From Desulfobacteraceae bacterium (GTDB lineage Bacteria; Desulfobacterota; DSM-4660; Desulfatiglandales; Desulfatiglandaceae): a stretch of DNA of 8,800 nt. This document shows, piece after piece, positions 5,846 through 8,800 of this stretch. The notes under the pieces were generated by a model, which worked only from the letters and a program-made list of their open reading frames with translations, did not search any database and was not told where the DNA came from. The stretch lies in NCBI GenBank assembly GCA_011042035.1, contig DQZA01000120.1, positions 1 through 8,800 on the forward strand, in the 5' to 3' direction. The position numbers and the translations under genes are program-made. Each line of letters starts with the position of its first letter. Position 1 is the stretch's first letter.

Positions 5846-7121
5846 GCTTGAGAGGTTTAGGTGGGATGCTGAAAACTGCTGCGGATGCAAGGGCTGCATC
5901 TGGGTAGACCCCATTTACGTCCAGGGTAAGGATTACAGCATCCGTTGTCCTAGCCTTCAAAGATTTAAGTTTGATTCTTATTCCGCCTTGGGCCGCCTAA
6001 AATTGGCCCTTGCTATTCTTAACGGCTCAATGAAAATAACAGAAAAGGCCCTGGATATCATATACCAGTGCAATCTTTGCGGGGCTTGTGATACCGGTTG
6101 CAAGAGAAATCTGGACCTGGACCCTCTCATGGTGCTAGAGGCGTTGCGAATAAGGGCAGTGGCCCAAGGCGCGGGGCCTCCACCTGCGCTGGCCCAATTA
6201 ATAAGGCGTGTGCGTGACACGGGCAATCGCTTTGGCCTCAAGCGTGCCAAAAGTGCAGCGTGGATACCAGAAGGCATTAAGCCTTCTAACCGCGCCAAAA
6301 TAGCCTACTTTGTGGGCTGCAATGCCTCTTATAAGAACAACTCCATAGCACAGGCCACGGTCAAAATATTGGAGCACCTTGGCATAGAATACGCATTGAT
6401 GGAAGAGGAGTCCTGCTGTGGGCATCCCCTTTTTGTCTCAGGGGCTGCTTCAGAGGCCCTGGCCCTGGCAAAGACCAACATTGAGATGTTATCAGATGCG
6501 GGAGCTAGTATCGTGCTTACCTCCTGCGCAGAATGTTACAAGACATGGAAGGTGGACTATCCCAAGCTGCTGGACAAGCCTACAAGTGACATGCCCTACA
6601 AGGCAGTTCACCTCGTTGAGCTCTTGGCCGGGTTATTGGCCAAAGGTGGGTTGCGCTTCAGGGGGCCCATTGAAATGAAGGTGGCATACCATGACCCCTG
6701 TTGCCTTGGTAGGCTTAGCGAGGATTGGACCCCGTGGCACGGCAGCCGAGGCCCTAACGGCCTCACCCAACCTCCCAAACCCTACCGAAGGGGCACAAAT
6801 GGGATATACCAGCAACCCAGGCAATTGATTTCTGCCATTGAGGGGCTAGAGTTGATTGACCTACCCCGGACAAGGGAAAATGCCCTTTGCTGCGGTGCAG
6901 GCGGCGGCGTGCTTGATGTGTACCCTGAGTTTGCCGCCTTCACCGCACAAGATCGGCTCCAAGAGGTAATTGATAGCGGCGCACAGGCAGTAGTCTCTGC
7001 CTGCCCTTATTGCCTTGATAGTTTCCAGGTTGCTATACAATCAACGGGGCATCTCCTCAAGGCCTATGATATCTCCCACTTGGTTAGCCTAGCCCTGCTC
7101 GGCCACGAGGTGGCACAATGA
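5832..7121 (+). CDS. (Fe-S)-binding protein with two 4Fe-4S motifs and two CCG domains (GlcF/HdrD-like)
   Basis: This 429-aa electron-transfer subunit has four cysteine regions. First is an unusual motif, C16/C19/C22, with its fourth cysteine probably C39 in RCPS. Second is CNLCGACDTGC (C80, C83, C86, C90), where the usual proline after the last cysteine is a lysine. CCG domain 1 has C163, C195-C196 and C232/C235. CCG domain 2 has C290-C291, C353-C354 and C391/C394. CCG domains bind an iron-sulfur cluster in heterodisulfide reductase HdrB/HdrD and occur in GlcF, LldE and GlpC. An extra loop of about 30 residues follows HDPCCLGR in domain 2. The protein presumably collects electrons from the flanking flavoproteins and passes them to a quinone or another carrier. 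No membrane helix is seen. ATG 5832 has AAAGGGA upstream and is preferred over TTG 5814. It overlaps the upstream gene by 14 nt and the next by 4 nt (ATGA). Confidence 0.94.
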   Translation: MDHLRLERFRWDAENCCGCKGCIWVDPIYVQGKDYSIRCPSLQRFKFDSYSALGRLKLALAILNGSMKITEKALDIIYQCNLCGACDTGCKRNLDLDPLMVLEALRIRAVAQGAGPPPALAQLIRRVRDTGNRFGLKRAKSAAWIPEGIKPSNRAKIAYFVGCNASYKNNSIAQATVKILEHLGIEYALMEEESCCGHPLFVSGAASEALALAKTNIEMLSDAGASIVLTSCAECYKTWKVDYPKLLDKPTSDMPYKAVHLVELLAGLLAKGGLRFRGPIEMKVAYHDPCCLGRLSEDWTPWHGSRGPNGLTQPPKPYRRGTNGIYQQPRQLISAIEGLELIDLPRTRENALCCGAGGGVLDVYPEFAAFTAQDRLQEVIDSGAQAVVSACPYCLDSFQVAIQSTGHLLKAYDISHLVSLALLGHEVAQ

Positions 7122-8701
7122 TAAGCCCTTCAGTTTATAAGCAATTCAAAGACATTGTTGGCAAACCATACATTTCCCACGACCCCGAGGTTTGCCAGGC
7201 CTATACCCTGCGGAACCGAGGGTTTCACGGTGCCGAGGCACGTCTGCTTGGCACGGTGCCTGCTTGCGTGCTCCTGCCCAAGACCACCGAGCAAGTAAGC
7301 GCCATTTTACAAATATGTTACCAACATGAGATACCATATATCCCGGCCAGCACCTTTTGGTTCACCCAGGCAGGCCCAAGGGCTGAAAACTGCCTGTTCC
7401 TGGATCTAAAAAGAATGAATGAACTTCAGGTAGATTCCTCTGCCCTGAACGCAACGGTTGGGCCTGGGGTGACCTACGCCCAACTGCAGGCAGAAGCCCT
7501 AAAGCACGGCCTATATACAATGGTGCCAGGCGGGGGGTCACAGGCAAGTGTCGTGGCAAATCACTTGTCGTGGGGCTTTTCCCCCCTCACCTACAGGGTT
7601 GGAATGGCAAACAGGCGTATCCTAGCTGCCGAGTGGGTTCTGCCTGATGGAGAGGTGGTAGGCCTTGGTTCGCTGGCAACAGGTGATGATCCCTTTTGGG
7701 GAGAAGGTGTGGGACCTGACTTAAGGGGACTGCTACGGGGGAGCATAGGCTGGATGGGCTCTTTGGGTGTTGTTACCAAGATGTGCGTGAGGCTGTTTCC
7801 CTTTCAGCCTGAGAGGCTGAGGTCGTCTGGGGTGAGTCCTGAGACGTTTCTTGTGCTGCCCACCCACAGGATTCGCTGGTATAACTTCCTGTGCCAGGAT
7901 CTCAAGACCTTGCTTGAAATGATGGTTGAAATAGGCGAGGCAGAAATCGCTGCTGCAGTTATGCGGGTCCCACGCATGTGGAGGTTCATAGCCAAAGCGG
8001 AGTCAAAGGAAGACTTTTGGGAGCAATGGAACCGATCCAACAATAAGGAGCCAAAAGACAGTAGCGAGCTACTTCGGGTTCTGCTTGTGGGATACACATC
8101 CGCTGCACAGTTGGAATATGAAGAAAAGGTTCTCATGGCCATTGCGCAGAAATACGGGGCAGTAAGCCGGCCCGCACAGCAAAGGGATCAGTCGTGGATT
8201 CAAAGTGCGGATTCCGTTTCCATGTGGTGGGTATCGGGGGCCTTTATGTCTGTTACAGGCCAGGTGGACACCATTGATTGCGCGGCTGCCACATCGGCAG
8301 ACATGGTAAAGTTAAAGGAACAGTACACGCCTCCCTTAGTCCAAGACCACCAGGATCCGGGCTGGTTCCAGGCCACTGATATGGGGCACGGGGGATACCT
8401 GGAATTTCTTAACTACTGGGACCCAAGGGACAGCGAAGAGATGATTCAGCTCGTTGACAGGTATTATCACCTGGACGGTCCCAAGTGTCTCGTTCAGCGC
8501 GGAGCACTCAGTTTTTTTATTCAAACCAATAGTCCACTTTCTCTTGATGGACCTCACTTTGGACCCCACTATGATCACTGGACACGCAAGGTCAAGGAGA
8601 TGCTTGACCCCAAGGGACTTTCAAACCCACCGGGAATACTCGATGCCATAGATCAGGTTATAGAAAGGGCACCATGGTTGAAAAAACATAAAGATTGGTG
8701 A
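7118..8701 (+). CDS. FAD-binding oxidoreductase (VAO/PCMH), second flavoprotein of the operon
   Basis: This 527-aa protein starts with ATG overlapping the previous stop as ATGA, with GAGGTGG upstream. The PCMH FAD domain is readable: PACVLLPKTTEQVSAILQIC, the loop region around YIPASTFWFTQAG, CLFLDLKRMNEL, ATVGPGVTYAQLQ, VPGGGSQASVVANHLSWG, and a GSIGWMGSLGVVTK motif starting at G208. The C-terminus carries DPKGLSNPPG (497-506), matching the FAD-linked oxidase tail. It is clearly a paralogue-type family member of the first flavoprotein but very different in sequence, with its own cap region rich in Trp and acidic residues. In glycolate oxidase, two FAD-domain subunits (GlcD and GlcE) also pair with one Fe-S subunit, but GlcE is short, whereas both flavoproteins here are full length. 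The substrate is unknown. The transcript ends in the 41-nt gap before the convergent tRNA; I see no good terminator there. Confidence 0.9.
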   Translation: MISPSVYKQFKDIVGKPYISHDPEVCQAYTLRNRGFHGAEARLLGTVPACVLLPKTTEQVSAILQICYQHEIPYIPASTFWFTQAGPRAENCLFLDLKRMNELQVDSSALNATVGPGVTYAQLQAEALKHGLYTMVPGGGSQASVVANHLSWGFSPLTYRVGMANRRILAAEWVLPDGEVVGLGSLATGDDPFWGEGVGPDLRGLLRGSIGWMGSLGVVTKMCVRLFPFQPERLRSSGVSPETFLVLPTHRIRWYNFLCQDLKTLLEMMVEIGEAEIAAAVMRVPRMWRFIAKAESKEDFWEQWNRSNNKEPKDSSELLRVLLVGYTSAAQLEYEEKVLMAIAQKYGAVSRPAQQRDQSWIQSADSVSMWWVSGAFMSVTGQVDTIDCAAATSADMVKLKEQYTPPLVQDHQDPGWFQATDMGHGGYLEFLNYWDPRDSEEMIQLVDRYYHLDGPKCLVQRGALSFFIQTNSPLSLDGPHFGPHYDHWTRKVKEMLDPKGLSNPPGILDAIDQVIERAPWLKKHKDW

Positions 8702-8742
8702 AAGGCTAAAATGGCAAGCAATCATTCATCTTCAAAGAAGAG

Positions 8743-8800
8743 TGGTGCCGGAGGAGGGAGTCGAACCCTCACGGGCGCAAGGCCCACTGGATTTTGAGTC
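8743..8800 (-). tRNA. tRNA-Leu (anticodon CAA), 3' two-thirds; 5' end outside window
   Basis: Read on the minus strand, the segment contains the anticodon loop CTCAAAA, with anticodon CAA at 8796-8794 and a 3' anticodon stem TCCAG. A class II long variable arm follows, GGGC/GCCC with loop CTTGC. The T arm is GAGGG-TTCGACT-CCCTC, the 3' acceptor strand is CTCCGGC, the discriminator is A, and the CCA is encoded (8745-8743). All helices visible are perfectly paired. The long variable arm and CAA anticodon identify leucine (UUG codons). The 5' acceptor strand, D arm and most of the 5' anticodon stem lie past the window edge. It is convergent with the oxidoreductase operon. Confidence 0.94.

Noticed and set aside
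8724..8740. Short inverted repeat (CTTC/GAAG) between the operon and the tRNA as a terminator
   Set aside because: The stem is only about four to five base pairs and no T-run follows on either strand.
1..8800. CRISPR arrays, insertion sequences, toxin-antitoxin or defence systems
   Set aside because: No regularly spaced repeats, no transposase- or integrase-like protein, and no nuclease/antitoxin pair could be found on either strand. The two unknown small genes are not arranged as a toxin-antitoxin pair.

Overview
The window looks like a chromosomal segment from an anaerobic, mesophilic or moderately thermophilic bacterium of the Desulfobacterota (delta-proteobacterial sulfate reducer or syntroph type). 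This is inferred from the gene content: a DUF4301-like protein, a TraB-family protein with a membrane tail, and a CCG-domain iron-sulfur protein paired with VAO/PCMH flavoproteins. No taxonomic marker is complete, so the assignment is tentative. Genes are densely packed. I see no transposase, integrase, CRISPR array or phage gene.

Layout. Positions 1-488 hold the 3' end of a DUF4301-like gene, followed on the same strand by a TraB-family gene (560-1729). A small unknown gene on the minus strand (1704-2168) runs convergently into TraB and overlaps it by 26 nt. From a 75-nt divergent spacer a second plus-strand unit starts: a 99-aa unknown protein (2244-2543), a possible 13-codon leader ORF (2550-2591), and a Tat-exported metallo-beta-lactamase-fold hydrolase of NAPE-PLD/RomA type (2588-3676). 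The 233-nt spacer after it carries two inverted repeats and a candidate promoter for a monocistronic HU-type DNA-binding protein gene (3910-4179), which ends in a clear intrinsic terminator (4207-4253).

The second half (4361-8701) is one tightly overlapped three-gene operon: an FAD-binding oxidoreductase, a four-cluster-type iron-sulfur protein with two CCG domains, and a second, different FAD-binding oxidoreductase. The junctions overlap by 14 nt and 4 nt, which implies coordinated synthesis and probably one complex. By analogy with glycolate oxidase GlcDEF and lactate dehydrogenase/Fe-S protein systems, the flavoproteins would oxidise a 2-hydroxyacid-like or alcohol substrate and pass electrons through the iron-sulfur protein to a quinone, ETF or heterodisulfide-reductase-type acceptor. 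The substrate cannot be read from the sequence.

The window ends inside a tRNA-Leu(CAA) gene on the minus strand, convergent with the operon; its 5' portion lies beyond the edge.

The best candidate for something uncharacterised is the FAD / Fe-S / FAD operon. I do not see evidence for a novel defence or mobile system.
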